Positions 38,601 through 51,056 of a stretch of DNA of 64,000 nt are shown here, one piece after another. Under the pieces are notes generated by a model that made no database searches, was not told where the DNA came from, and saw only the letters and a program-made list of their open reading frames with translations. The translations under genes and the position numbers were made by a program. The DNA is from Zygaena filipendulae (taxonomy: Eukaryota; Arthropoda; Insecta; Lepidoptera; Zygaenidae), in contig OU015650.1 of NCBI GenBank assembly GCA_907165275.2, forward strand, positions 12,740,001 to 12,804,000, given 5' to 3'. How positions within the stretch are numbered: the first letter of the stretch is position 1; the number at the start of each line of letters is the position of its first letter.

Positions 38601-41600
38601 TTGTTTCTAAAATTTAATCTTAATTTTGTGACGATAACGAGAAATATATTTACAATTTCGAAGATAATTTTAATTTTAGATGCTTAAAAGGTTACAACCT
38701 AGCAATTGATGAGTTCCGAACTAATTAAACAAAATCCAACATCGTATAAATTGCGTTTAAAGGAGTAGAGACCACTGAGAAATATGGGTCAGCGTCATGA
38801 ATAGGCACGTTGAAGGCATAGGGGCTAATATTGTACAAATTGATTCAACAGATCAAGCGTAAATAATCGCTATTTGTTCCTACCAGTTGGGTCAAAAATT
38901 GTTCAACAGCAAGTGGGGTAAATTGTAGCTGGTGTAGCCACTTTTATGTGCCAACTCATTGGACTCTACAGTGTTTCAACATGAAAAGTTAAAAGTGTAA
39001 AATTAATTCGTGTGTAGCTCTTTATATGCCTACACCACAGTATAGCTGCAATACAATAATTACTGTGCCATCACATTAATTTTACAAATTGATTCCACAG
39101 ATGGAATGTAAAATTGAAACGTGTAGCCACTTATACGTGTGTGCCTACACATTGATTCTACAAATTGATTTGACTGAATGTAGGGTTAAGTTATGGCCCT
39201 TGGGGCTACTTTTATTTTAGCTACTTTATTGATACTACAAATTGATCGAACAGATCGTGTGTAAAATGAAATCTTAGTTTTTCAAACAACACGACGGAAG
39301 CGCGGCGACGGAACTCACCGAGTCCGAACGGCTTGGTGGGCGTGGGCATGTCGGGGTCGTTGTGCGCGGGCGCGGCGTACGAGTGGCGGTGCGGGCGGCG
39401 CGGCGGCTCGTCCGCGAGGTCCGCCACGCTGCCCGACCGGCCCGCCGCCAGGCCCGCTAGCGACTCGTACGACGAATCCAGACGCATTATCTGAAATTGA
39501 AATCAATTTTTTTTATTTTGAAATTAAATATCGTAGACAACGGTAAAAAAAAAACAGAAATAAGTTAATATGCAATAACAAAAAGTGTGTCACACACACA
39601 ACAATCACAATGTTTTCGGTCCGATCGATGTATCGGCGAATAGATTCCGTTAATGGATTTATTCTCGCCAGCGACGGACGACGGTCTGTTTTACTTGCCC
39701 TATAAACTTGTTATTATTTAACAAAGAAACATGCGATAAGTTAAATTTCAAAGAATTTGAATCACAGGATTGAAAAAGCTTTTTATAAGACCGAACTATC
39801 CGTAGCTAAAATTTTCAAATGAGGTAAAAAGACCGTAGTCCTTGAACAAGTACAAGATGCCTGAAGCGTTTATGAAGTGGTGATGATGGACATTCCTTAC
39901 ACATACATTAAAAATAAAACTACATAATGATCACTTATTTGATGAATAATAGCAATTTAAACTTACATCAACACAAACACGTTAGAAAATGACATAAAAT
40001 TCCGGGACGTCCAAACGTAGTAGAAACAATAATATGGAATGGAAGTTGCTAAAGCTGTTGCATAACATCGCCGCGTTCCAGAAAGGATACTAAAAGTGAT
40101 TAAAACTAACTGTATTATTAATTTATAAATTATTTTGACCAACCTATTATTATTGATTATTGTCGTAGTAACAGTTGTAAAAGTATCAATAGTATAATTT
40201 AGTTTTCTTCAACATTATTTTAACAAAATTAAAGTAACGGATAATATCCATTGATGATAATACACAGATAGATAATTTTAGCACATCAAAAAGACGGGCG
40301 CAGTTGATGCGTTTTGTAGGTCAATCACTCATAGCCCAATTTTCACAACACCGCTCCGTCACCTAAAAGACTAAACATCTAGATCTAAAAGCCGTGCTCT
40401 ATGCACTACATTAGGTTAAACGAGAGACGTATTACGTACGCACATTACGTAGTATGTAACTGATCAAAATATGTATTAAAACACTGATACATCGTAGAGA
40501 AAACGTGACATTTAGGTATGGATCGGTCGGCGCGTCGGCGACAATACAAAGAAAAGAGAGGGTGAATGACCTTTGGGTATGATCCGTGGTCGCGTCAGTT
40601 TTTGCACGCTCCGATTCCATGACTGACTGACGGATGACGTTGATCGTAGAGACCTGAAACTTGGAGGGTGTGTTCTTTGTATGACGTAGACATCCGATAA
40701 GAAAGGATTTTTGAAAATTCAACCCCTAAGGGGGTAAAAAGGGATTGTAAAGTTTGTATGGAACAACGTGTTTTCTATCTTGATTTATTCGTTTTAACCT
40801 CTTCGATGTCTGATTTCGACTACCACGCGGACAAGTTGCGAGCAAAAGCTAGTTTCATTATTAATTACTTTTATTTATCCTTCCATAAGTCTCTCGTTTA
40901 ACCTGTAGATAGACTTTACAATGATAAGATAAAATTGCCAACAGCCGCATCAGAAGCAGTCTGGAGTTAGCCAGTGCACGAATGTGTATGGATCTGCCTC
41001 ACTCTCCATTCGTTCACGCACCTACGACTGTAACCGCTGATTCTAAACACAACGCGTAATATACCTACCTACTGCATATAACTTTATATACACAATGCCA
41101 TGCGTTCAACTCACGTTGGTTCCGCTCTTGGCCGCGCTCTCCAGAGCCTGCGACAGCTGTCCGGGTGCGTAGCGACAGTACACAAGTTAGCAAGCGTACG
41201 TACATTGATCTTTGCGACATTGACTTAAGGTTGAAATTCAATTGCTGTTCCGGTTATAAAATATTAAGATCGACGTCGACGATGTTAACTTACCGGATCT
41301 ATGATGGATAGTCAGAGCACATATCACAATTGCACCGAGGGAGCAAAGCGCTGTCTTACGTCACCGGCGGCATATTGAACCCTGAGCGTGACGATGGACT
41401 CTATAGAGTTAATCCCCGAGCGTCGCTACGCTCGGGGATTTAAAATATAACGTAACGATGTAATGCCTTGCTTTACGTTGAGATTGCGTAATATGTAATT
41501 AGACATTATCGAGCAGGTGGTATGAAAAGAAATTTTTTCCGTCAAATTTCTTCAGCGCTCGCTGCAATGGGCATGTTGACTAATTTTTATTTTTTAGTCC

Positions 41601-44600
41601 GTCTTGTAGATTATTAAAAAATATTGGACACGTATTTTTTCTTTTTTTACGTAATCAAAAAATAACGGCGATATATTGAGTTGAAATTTCGCGTGACGTC
41701 ACTATTCTGACAATTTGTATGGCGGTTTTGCGGTTAGTGACGTCACGACCTCCTCATCCTAAACTTTAATGCGCTTTATCTCTGTATATTTTAATTTATT
41801 TAAAAAAGCAAAAAATACGTGTCTATTGTTTTTTTGTTTTCTAACTGACGGACTAATTAGAATTTTGATTTTCAATAGTAGTCAACATCCCTATTGCCCC
41901 ACCCGAGGTCAGACGAATATAATAAAACGAAGTTCGTTTAGAATGAACCCATGAAAAATTACTAATCAGTTTCGGAGATGGATGGTCTCGTATTACGCCT
42001 CTATTGGAATATGTGCTCAATGTTCATCATTCACATGAATCGACAAGAAAAAACATAAGATATTTAAGTAAAAATAAACTATATTAAAAAAAAATTAACA
42101 GTGTCTTCAGCTTTTGTCAGATCATATCAAGAACAAAGTGTCACTAGCGATTTTTTTATATTTTTTATATTTTGAATGGAATATCACAGTTAGAGGATGT
42201 GATGTTTTTAGCGAGTGACGCTTAGTGTGACCTGATGGTTCCTTAAGTCTATTTCTTTCTTCACCGAACAGCAAATGAAATGTTATAATTAATCGTGACT
42301 ATTACGATAATAATATTAGCACATGGTGAATTTATTTACAAAACAGAAGTGAATGAGCGTACGTCGGTGTGGTGGTACACAAAATAAAAATTATTAAATT
42401 TTATCTCGTGTATGTACTCTTAGAAAAACGTTAGTGCAGTAAGTTAGTTCTATAAATTAGTTCCCTTGGATGCTTTGTTAGTCGCATAGATAAACACACA
42501 CTCGTCTGAACCGACATGAAGGAAATTCTCGCCAAAAAAATGCATAATAAGGGAACAATCACACATTCTTTCTCAATTTTTAACAGACCCCAAAAAAAGG
42601 AAAGTACTATGTTTCTGTCTGTATTTTGGGGTAATCTCCTTGTGTAGTATGGAAAGATTTTAGTCGGATCTGCATATTATATTATAAAACAATAAAGCAA
42701 AGAATGGTCTGTGAGGAAAGTTTCATAATATTTCTAACCACTAATAATTTTAAATTCTCTTCCTCGGACGAGTTAGGCTCGGACAAGTACTTGTTTAGCT
42801 TTATCGCTATCTCTCTTGCTCTTTATGTGAGAGGGAAAGAGAGAGGACAACACATTGACGCGAATTGGTAAAACCCATGATGTTTTGAAGCAAACATTAT
42901 TATAATATCAATATTCCTTTACCCTCTTTATGTAATGGAGCTTATTGGCTGGCGGCATTCTTTTTACCTGAAGAAATATTCAGGCCGTCTCGTTCATAAT
43001 ATTTACATGTTTTATAAATAAACAAAGCAGACAAGTGTAACTTCAACCTTAACCTAATAGGTGATCTCAACTATTTTACGTTATGTTATTTTGTAATAAT
43101 TATAGATGGGCAGTTAACCCGGTGCTTGGGATTTAACCCAAAAAAAGCCTGCCATTTCCGGGTTTAAACCATAAAAGGCTGGCTTTTCTCGGTTTTAACC
43201 CAAGCACCGGGTCGATTGCCCATCTATATTTAATTTTGTAATACACAGTTCCCGTTTCACCACTGCATATTAAAGATCCTTCAGACCGAACGAAACAGCA
43301 CTCGAGCATTTTTTTTAAGAGGTTGAATAAAAAATCGCATTTAAAAGACACATTTAAAGTGCCGATTTAATTGTAAGTGCAAATTCAATACTGAAACCTC
43401 CGTTCGATCTGAACGGATCGATGTAATGGGCTTGTCAACCAAATTTTAGTTTTTAGTCCGTCTTGTAGATTAATAAAAAATATTGGACACGTATTTTTTA
43501 TTTTTTTACGTAATGAAAAAATAATGGAGATACATTAAGTCGAAAAGTCGCGTGACGTCACGCCATGCTACAGTTTATAGCACGTTATGATGTCAACAGC
43601 TCCCACACCTAAACTTAAAGCAAAAAATACGTGTCTATTATTATTTTATTTTCTAACTGATGGTCTAAATAGAATTTTGATCTTCATAACCCGGAAACTA
43701 CCCTATTCAACTTAAACCATTCCGTTTGTATAGCTAGGTTCAGAATATGGAAACACGGCTTAATATAAATATAAAACAAGGTCATTTCGCTTCTATCAAA
43801 AAATCCAAATCTATAATATCAGTATGTGCGATACGATTCGGCCACGTCCGTTGGGGATGTGAATAGAGGCGATGGGGGCAAGTTACCTGCGAGAAGTTGG
43901 GCACGGAGGCGGTCTTGCGCATGGCCATGGGCTGGCCGCGCGCCTGCTCCAGCTCCTTGACGGCGACGCTCTGGCGCAGCCGGTCCAGCGACAGGATGCT
44001 CTCCACGGCGCTCACGCCGCGCGTGTACTTCTCTGGAACGGAAGACGGCGCGCTTAGAACGGTGATATCATATAAGCTCGACTCTACATTCAATGCCAGG
44101 TACACTTGAGCCATACGTACCACTCAATACCAGATACACCTAGCTGTTCCCAGCGGTAATTTCGGAGATCCCGCGGGAATTTCAAGACAAAAAGTACCCT
44201 AGGTTCTTCTCTGTAGCTCTGACAACGTATATGCAATATTTCATGATGCTGGGTTGAGCCGTCTAGGCGTGAAAGCGTAACAGACAGACAGATAGACAGA
44301 ATTACTTTCGCATTTATAATATTATAGTAGGGATTTCTTTTCCTTATGCCAATATTAGACGCGTGTAGCGATGACCCTGATTGAGCTTCGCTGTAAACCT
44401 AGTAGACCATTACCAATATAAGTTTCTCCGTCGGCGGCGCTCGCCTCCTCGCCGGTGGCTGCGATCTGCGCGAGGCTCTCCCGCTCCTCCAACTCCTCGG
44501 AGGCCTTGGGGATGTTCGACACCACCTCGTACGTGACGCCCGTCTGGGTCAGCTGGTCCGTTCTGTACGCAATCGAACTGGAGTCACTTTAGAATACTAC

Positions 44601-47600
44601 ATAATATTTTCTTTACAATGTTTACGAATGGTGTAGAAGCAACCAAAAAAGGTGTTTTTTTTTCACTATTTTATACAACTGCATCAAAACGTCCATATCT
44701 TTTATAATTTATTCAATGATATTCGTCTGTGTATCTATATTGTTTGATTGATACTTTTCCAAGATACAGATTTTTTTTTAATGAGGGAATTAGGCGGTAA
44801 TTGCTATAAATTTAGAACCAGTTCAAATTCTACATGTTCTATTATACAGGAATCATCATCGAACACATTCAAAACTAATATACTTTCACCACTAAGATTA
44901 AAAAAAAATACCTACTGCCATATTTATCAACGAAATTCGATCTTTAGCGTTGCTAAGAGAGAAGTGAGTGGGAAGTATTATAGTCACCTGACAATCTTCT
45001 TGCGTATTCTGTCGGTGAGACTCTGTCGTTTGTAGATGTTTAATCCTAATCGTTTCCTAAGTATGAGATCCATCGGCGCGGGGTGCGACAGGCGCACCGT
45101 CGTCTTCAGTATCAGGTACACACGTTCGTTGGCTGCAAAAGGATAACGACCACACGGTGACGAGTAGGTACACTCGGCGTCGAATTTGTATAGGTATTGT
45201 AAAACATTTTCGACAGTCGTTGAATCATATTGAAGTAACAATAAAGTTCAACGACAGTTAAAAGTATTTATATATTTTCGATACTGACTGTACATCGGTA
45301 ATCGATATGCGATATGGGCGACAAGTCGGGCGTCAGATAAACTAATTTAGGTAAAGTACTTGCATCTGCACTGGTATTATAAAGAGGTAACGTTTTTATT
45401 TTATTTTTATTTATTAAAGAACATACCGTCTCAAAATACACATAACAATAAACATAAAAATCAACTGACCTAGAGTCCAAAAAAATAAGAACAAAGCCGT
45501 CCACAATAATTAGGATAACAGCTGTGATACAAATCTCACATACAAAGATAACATGCACGTATACACATACTTCCCGGTTTTTAGCCAAACAACCCTTAAA
45601 GTTGAAAGAGGCGCTACAGTGGCCTTTATGTTTGTATACATAGTGTGGTTTCAATCGAGGGCAATATTCAAGTTCACCATATATGTAAATCATCTGCAGT
45701 ATCTCTGAGTGACATAGGATACTTTCATCCCTATGCAAAGAGTTCCCGGAGGGATTCTAAAATGAACACGGCTGAAACACTCGCGTGCACGATGAATACG
45801 AACCTTCGGTGACACGGTTGAGGTACGGCGAGTCGTGTATGGAGGAGTCCCAGGAGGCGATGGCAGACACGTCCTTGTCGTGGTGGTGCAGGATCTGCAG
45901 CTCGTAGAACTTGTTGCCGTGCTCCTTGGGCAGGATGGAGTGCAGCCCTGCCACCGTCACCTCCTCGCCCGACGGGTGCGTCGTCAGGTCGTCCGCTGGA
46001 TCAAACAACCGGACAATACTAACCATCACTACCCAACAATAGGCGACACTAATCTCCCCCCGTGAACGTCAGTAAGTTAGAGGCTTAACAGCGATGAGAG
46101 CTCAGTGGTTGGTGCGTTCGGATCAAACGCCGCAAGGCGTAGGTTCAAACCATAACAATGAGCTTGAGCTGTCGGTGGTAGGGCACTCTCTAGTGCCCGG
46201 CTGGCTAGCTAGTAGCCTTCAGGTTGCAAATCTGTCGCCAAGCACCTAACGGTGTGTTCCGGCAGCCCCACTTGAAAGCCAGATCGGCAACGCACCTGCA
46301 TGCCTTCTGGTATTGCAGATGTCCATGGGCGGCGGGAATCACTTACCATCAGGTGTACCACTTGCCCGTTTGCCCCCTATGACATAAAAAAGAGCCACGC
46401 CTCACACCCCGCCACAATATTGTGACAAGCTCAGAGGTGATAGTGGTGTAGGCTGCTGCTCAGGCGCAGATCTACGGGGGAGGCGGCTAAAATAGGTACT
46501 TTAATCAGACCTAATTTCTGACTCTTCAAGTATATTCTAAATGGTGCAACCAAAATTGCCCCTCCTCCTCAACCAAATCCTTGATCCGCGCCTGCTGCTG
46601 CTGCTGTGAGTGTGTTGGCAAAATGGCAATATCAATAGGAATTTCGAATTCCAACACTCGTTATTATTAATTATTTACTCAAGCACACAAATCACTCTAA
46701 ATCGCATTCTTAAATTATTATTTGAGTGCGTAACAAACATGTTTGTAAAATATTCATAAGCATTATGAACAAGTAACACTCGTGGTACCGTTGAGGTCGA
46801 GGAACAGCACCGGTATGTGCCGCTCCATGCCGGGCGGCGGGCTCCAGGCGGCCGGCGCGCCCGGGATGGGGCTGCCCGGGCTCGGGACCAACACCTGACA
46901 CACACAGAACAAACATTTTGAAATAGGTGTATTTCATTGATTGATATTATTTAAAAAATTCTATTTTTGAATATAGGATCATGGCTTTCTTTTCGTCGTT
47001 GCGTCCCCTTAACCGAACTGCACGAAAAGAAATCTTATTCGTTTTTAATTTAATGTTTATACAGCTATACATAATTATTATAAACAGCTTTTATGCCGAT
47101 TTTTCGTCCATGTAGTGATTAGACTCTTAGTCTACGTCTCAGCAGAAGTCGTGGATATTATTTATCAGAAATATCGAGTTATGACTATAATAACAAAAAC
47201 TGTTATGCGGACTTAAAAAACTTACAGCATTCCTCTCCTCAGTGAGCGAGACCCACTGCTCGACGAGGGACTGCTCGCGCTCCATGTCCTGTTCACTCTT
47301 CATCGACGGAGACATGTTCACCAATTTCTATACGAGTTAATCAACATCAATTACGATTTCTACCCATAGTACATCCTTAGCTTACTTTAATATAAGATAT
47401 TGTTCTGTCATAATTTATTCTGAAATGTATTGTAACAATATTTAGTTAATAAATATAGCAAACTTTATGAAAAATCTAAAATTGTCTATTTTATCAACCA
47501 CCATCGTACTGGCTTTGCTGTACAATACACTCTTATCCTTACCCGCCCCGGTTGCACACGGACGTTTTTCGCGTTCTCCCAATAAGGTTAGCAAATGAAG

Positions 47601-50600
47601 GCAGACTAAGAGCAACGCGGTTGCACCGCTAAGTGAACTCTCTGTACTATCTATCTGACGGTTGACTGGAAGAGTGTCGCTGTGGCATTAAGTCCGCCGT
47701 CAAGTATACCGTGATGTGCGTAATGTTTACTTATAATAAAACTGTATACTTATAAATGTAAATCTATACTTATAATAAAACTGTAGAGAGGTCAATTCTG
47801 TACATTGAATATATATTCAAAATTAATATTGGAGGATGAATGGTGATCGATACTGATGCCAAAAATGCAATCAGTAAATTTTTTGTCTATCTGTCTGTCT
47901 GTCTGTATGTGCACGTATGGATCAAAAACTACTGAAGGGATTTTAACCAAACTTGGTACGATTGTAGTCCATACTCCTGGCCAGGTTATAGGCTATCATA
48001 ACGCTAAGACACATAGAAGCTGAGCAGTGACGATAAATTTGAAGCAAGTCTGATGAAAATGCGCTTTCGAGCTCTTATCCTCGCATACGGTTACTCAATC
48101 ACGCAAAAACGGCTGAACGGATTTGGCATGCACGTTGTCAGGGGTACAGAGAAGGACATAGGGTACTTTTTATCCCGGAATTCCCGCGGGAACTCCGAAA
48201 TTACCGCGGGTGAAACCGCGGGGCACAGCAAGTTAAATAAATAAATAAATAAAGCAGTGTAGAGTGGTACCTGCAGCTGCGCGTGCAGGTGCTGCCGGCG
48301 GCGCGCCAGCGCGTCGCTCCAGCGCTCGCGCAGCATCGCCAGGTCCTCCTCCTGGTACGAGTCCAGCGGCTTCTGCAGCCGGGACCTGCCCGCATCACCA
48401 CACCACACTCAACTTGTTCATTTATTCTTACATTGCAACACTTATTAACCAGTACAATATTATAGATTGTTGTTTGATGCGTTTTCAACCTCGTTAATTT
48501 CTTCATGGGCATCAACGTGTATGCAAAATTTCATGATCAACTGCATTTTTAAGGCCTGAAAGCTTAACAAACTCACATTCGTATTTTAATATTAAGGATT
48601 TGGCCTTTTTAAAAACAATAATAAAAAAGTGGACATAAAAGACAGTGAATTCTATATTCTTTTTTATATTTCTGCAACATTTTAACTTGGCAGGAAAAAC
48701 TTGTCATTTTTGAAATTTTCTATTCGAAGATACTTTTTTTATAGCTAGTGTCACAACGTGACGTAGCCGCTTTAATGAGGCATCGTTTGGAATCACCTCG
48801 GGCACTAAATCGAGCGAGTGTGCCTACGAAGTGTCTGTGTGCACTGTGCAGGTACCTGACGGTGACGGAGCCGAGCTCGACGCTGACGATGTGCTGGCAG
48901 ATGATGGGCAGCGTGCCCGAGTTGTGCGCGGGCCGCACGCGCACCGCCACGCGCCGCTGCTGCCCCTGGCGCAGCTGGTACACGCCGCCGGTGACCATGT
49001 CGCCGCGGGACAGCACCTGACACACGCGCACTGTACAGTGGACTTTTCCAAATCGATTTAATAGTAGACGTTTAATATTCGAATAAAAAAAAAACAATTC
49101 AGGAAATTCGTCCTCAACAGACACACACACACACTGTATAGTAGAATTTTCGAATTCCAATTAAAAAAAATAGTGAACGTTTAATATTCGAATTAAAAAA
49201 AAACAATTCAGTAAATTCGTCCTGAATAGATGATGCAAAGGAAATGTGTGGTAAACGTTTAAGTTTGTATTAAAGGTAGTACGTAATGGTGTACTGTGTA
49301 GTAGTTGACAGCACGGTTCGATCATACGCGGGTTCGATACCCGCGTCAGGGTAAACTGTTAATCTATGTGTTTAGATACACATACCTATCATAATTATTC
49401 ATTCTTAAAAAAAAAAATATTTTAGTATTAGCTGTTTCCTGCGATTTCAACGGTAATTTGGATGTTCTCGTGGGAAACCCGTGAAATCCGTTCTCAGCTG
49501 ACGTCTCCTACCCATAAACTAGTTATCTAACGGAAACTTCGGTTTCGGCTGAAATTTCGATCGGACACTAGTGGTGTTTACCTCGACGGGCGCGTACTCG
49601 CCCTGGTCGTTGAGCTCGTGTATCTCCACCCAGAGCTGTATCTTGCGCGTGAGCTCCGCCCAGCGGTCGGCCAGCGAGCGCGCCTTGGCCAGCTGCTGCT
49701 GCTCCACCTCCCAGTTGCCGCGCGACCGGCTGAACCCCGCGGACCGGTGGCCCCACACCTCGATCGACAGCGCGCCCTCTGACACGACAAGATTAAACGA
49801 ATTGTTAAACGAATAATCGATCGAGCAGAGACTTCACTAATTCGTGTTGTGGGTCCCATCCCTATCATCCGTCAGTATTGTCGTTGGATTTTTTCTTTCT
49901 CCCTTCGACGGGTGCGTTGTGATTATTGTTTGGTAATAACTGCATGTAATAAATCCATACAAAAAGAGAGTTTTGTATATAATATTTAACAACTAGCTTC
50001 CACAGGAACTCTCATAGAAATAGACAAGTTCTTCCTTGTGACATCAACTACCTCCAATTCTGGAGATTAGTGAGTAAACAAACGACAGATAAAAGTTATG
50101 ATAATTGGTTTTTTGCTATAAGTATAAGCTGCGTATACCATTTCGCATGCATTTAGTAAAAAGCTGATATTTTGACATTACAAACAGACACTTCAATCTT
50201 ATTTAAATGTATAGATTAATGAAGACAGAGACAATATAAACAGAGATCGCAATAAGAGTAGAATACACAATGGTCATGCTTATTCGAAGACTAGAAGAAG
50301 TTTCAGTAGACTCGCAACAGGAGAATGGATAAGGATTGGCTAATTTCGTGGGCCTCAATTCAATATATTACGTAAAAATATAGTGGCAGTTATTATAAAC
50401 TGTTGTGCATTATCTATGGTGATTACACTAGGTATTTAGTGAACACTAACCTGCACAATGCTCGATGAACTCTTCTGTTAGCGGTATAGTAAAGTCCTGC
50501 TTGTGGTCGAATCTGAACGAAACCTGCAACATTGCAAAAAAAACACAAACTTACTCATAAGTTCATAACGATATCTTATTTTTCAGGTTCCTAAAAGCAT

Positions 50601-51019
50601 GTAAAAAATATTTTGGACCGGAAATAAACAGGCTTTATTATTTAATTATTATTAAAAACAAAACTTGGAACCAGCTTTCCTTTAAAAATCTTTACATTAT
50701 TAATATTTACCATTAATGAGTTATTTTCGGTCAATAGTCCCAATCTAGAATGTAATGATCTTCAAAAGGCTAGCATAGTTTATTATATTTTATTACCACT
50801 CATTTACTGAAATGACAAACCCACAGTTGGTGGTGTAGTCGAGAAATCGTTCTTTTTTTTTAAACAATTTCCAAAACGGTTACACGTAGATGATCTATTC
50901 TATGGTTAAGTAATGTAATGAAGTGCAAAATATGTAATGTGGATAGTTACTTGCGTCTGGTGCCTGGGCGACAGCGGCGCGGCGGCGGAGGCGGGCGGCG
51001 AGGCGGAGGCGGGCGCGGC

Positions 51020-51056
<37 letters not shown>

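Larger units (their letters stand above)
34107..39318. other. Large Khc-73 intron
   Basis: AT-rich intron of ~5.2 kb between tail exons. Contents noted: the foldback element at 35793-35916, the degenerate array at 38836-39275, and unclassified sequence in between. No further exon with homology is seen. A purine-rich run around 37490-37520 and scattered open frames are not supported as genes. Confidence 0.6.

Noticed and set aside
45268..45738. 156-codon open frame on the minus strand in a Khc-73 intron
   Set aside because: It lies between two well-defined exons, has no recognisable domain, has odd Cys/Tyr/Val-rich composition from AT-rich DNA and no splice or phase logic with its neighbours.
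49318..49352. A tRNA gene
   Set aside because: Only a T-arm-like stem is present; no acceptor, D or anticodon arms can be built around it.
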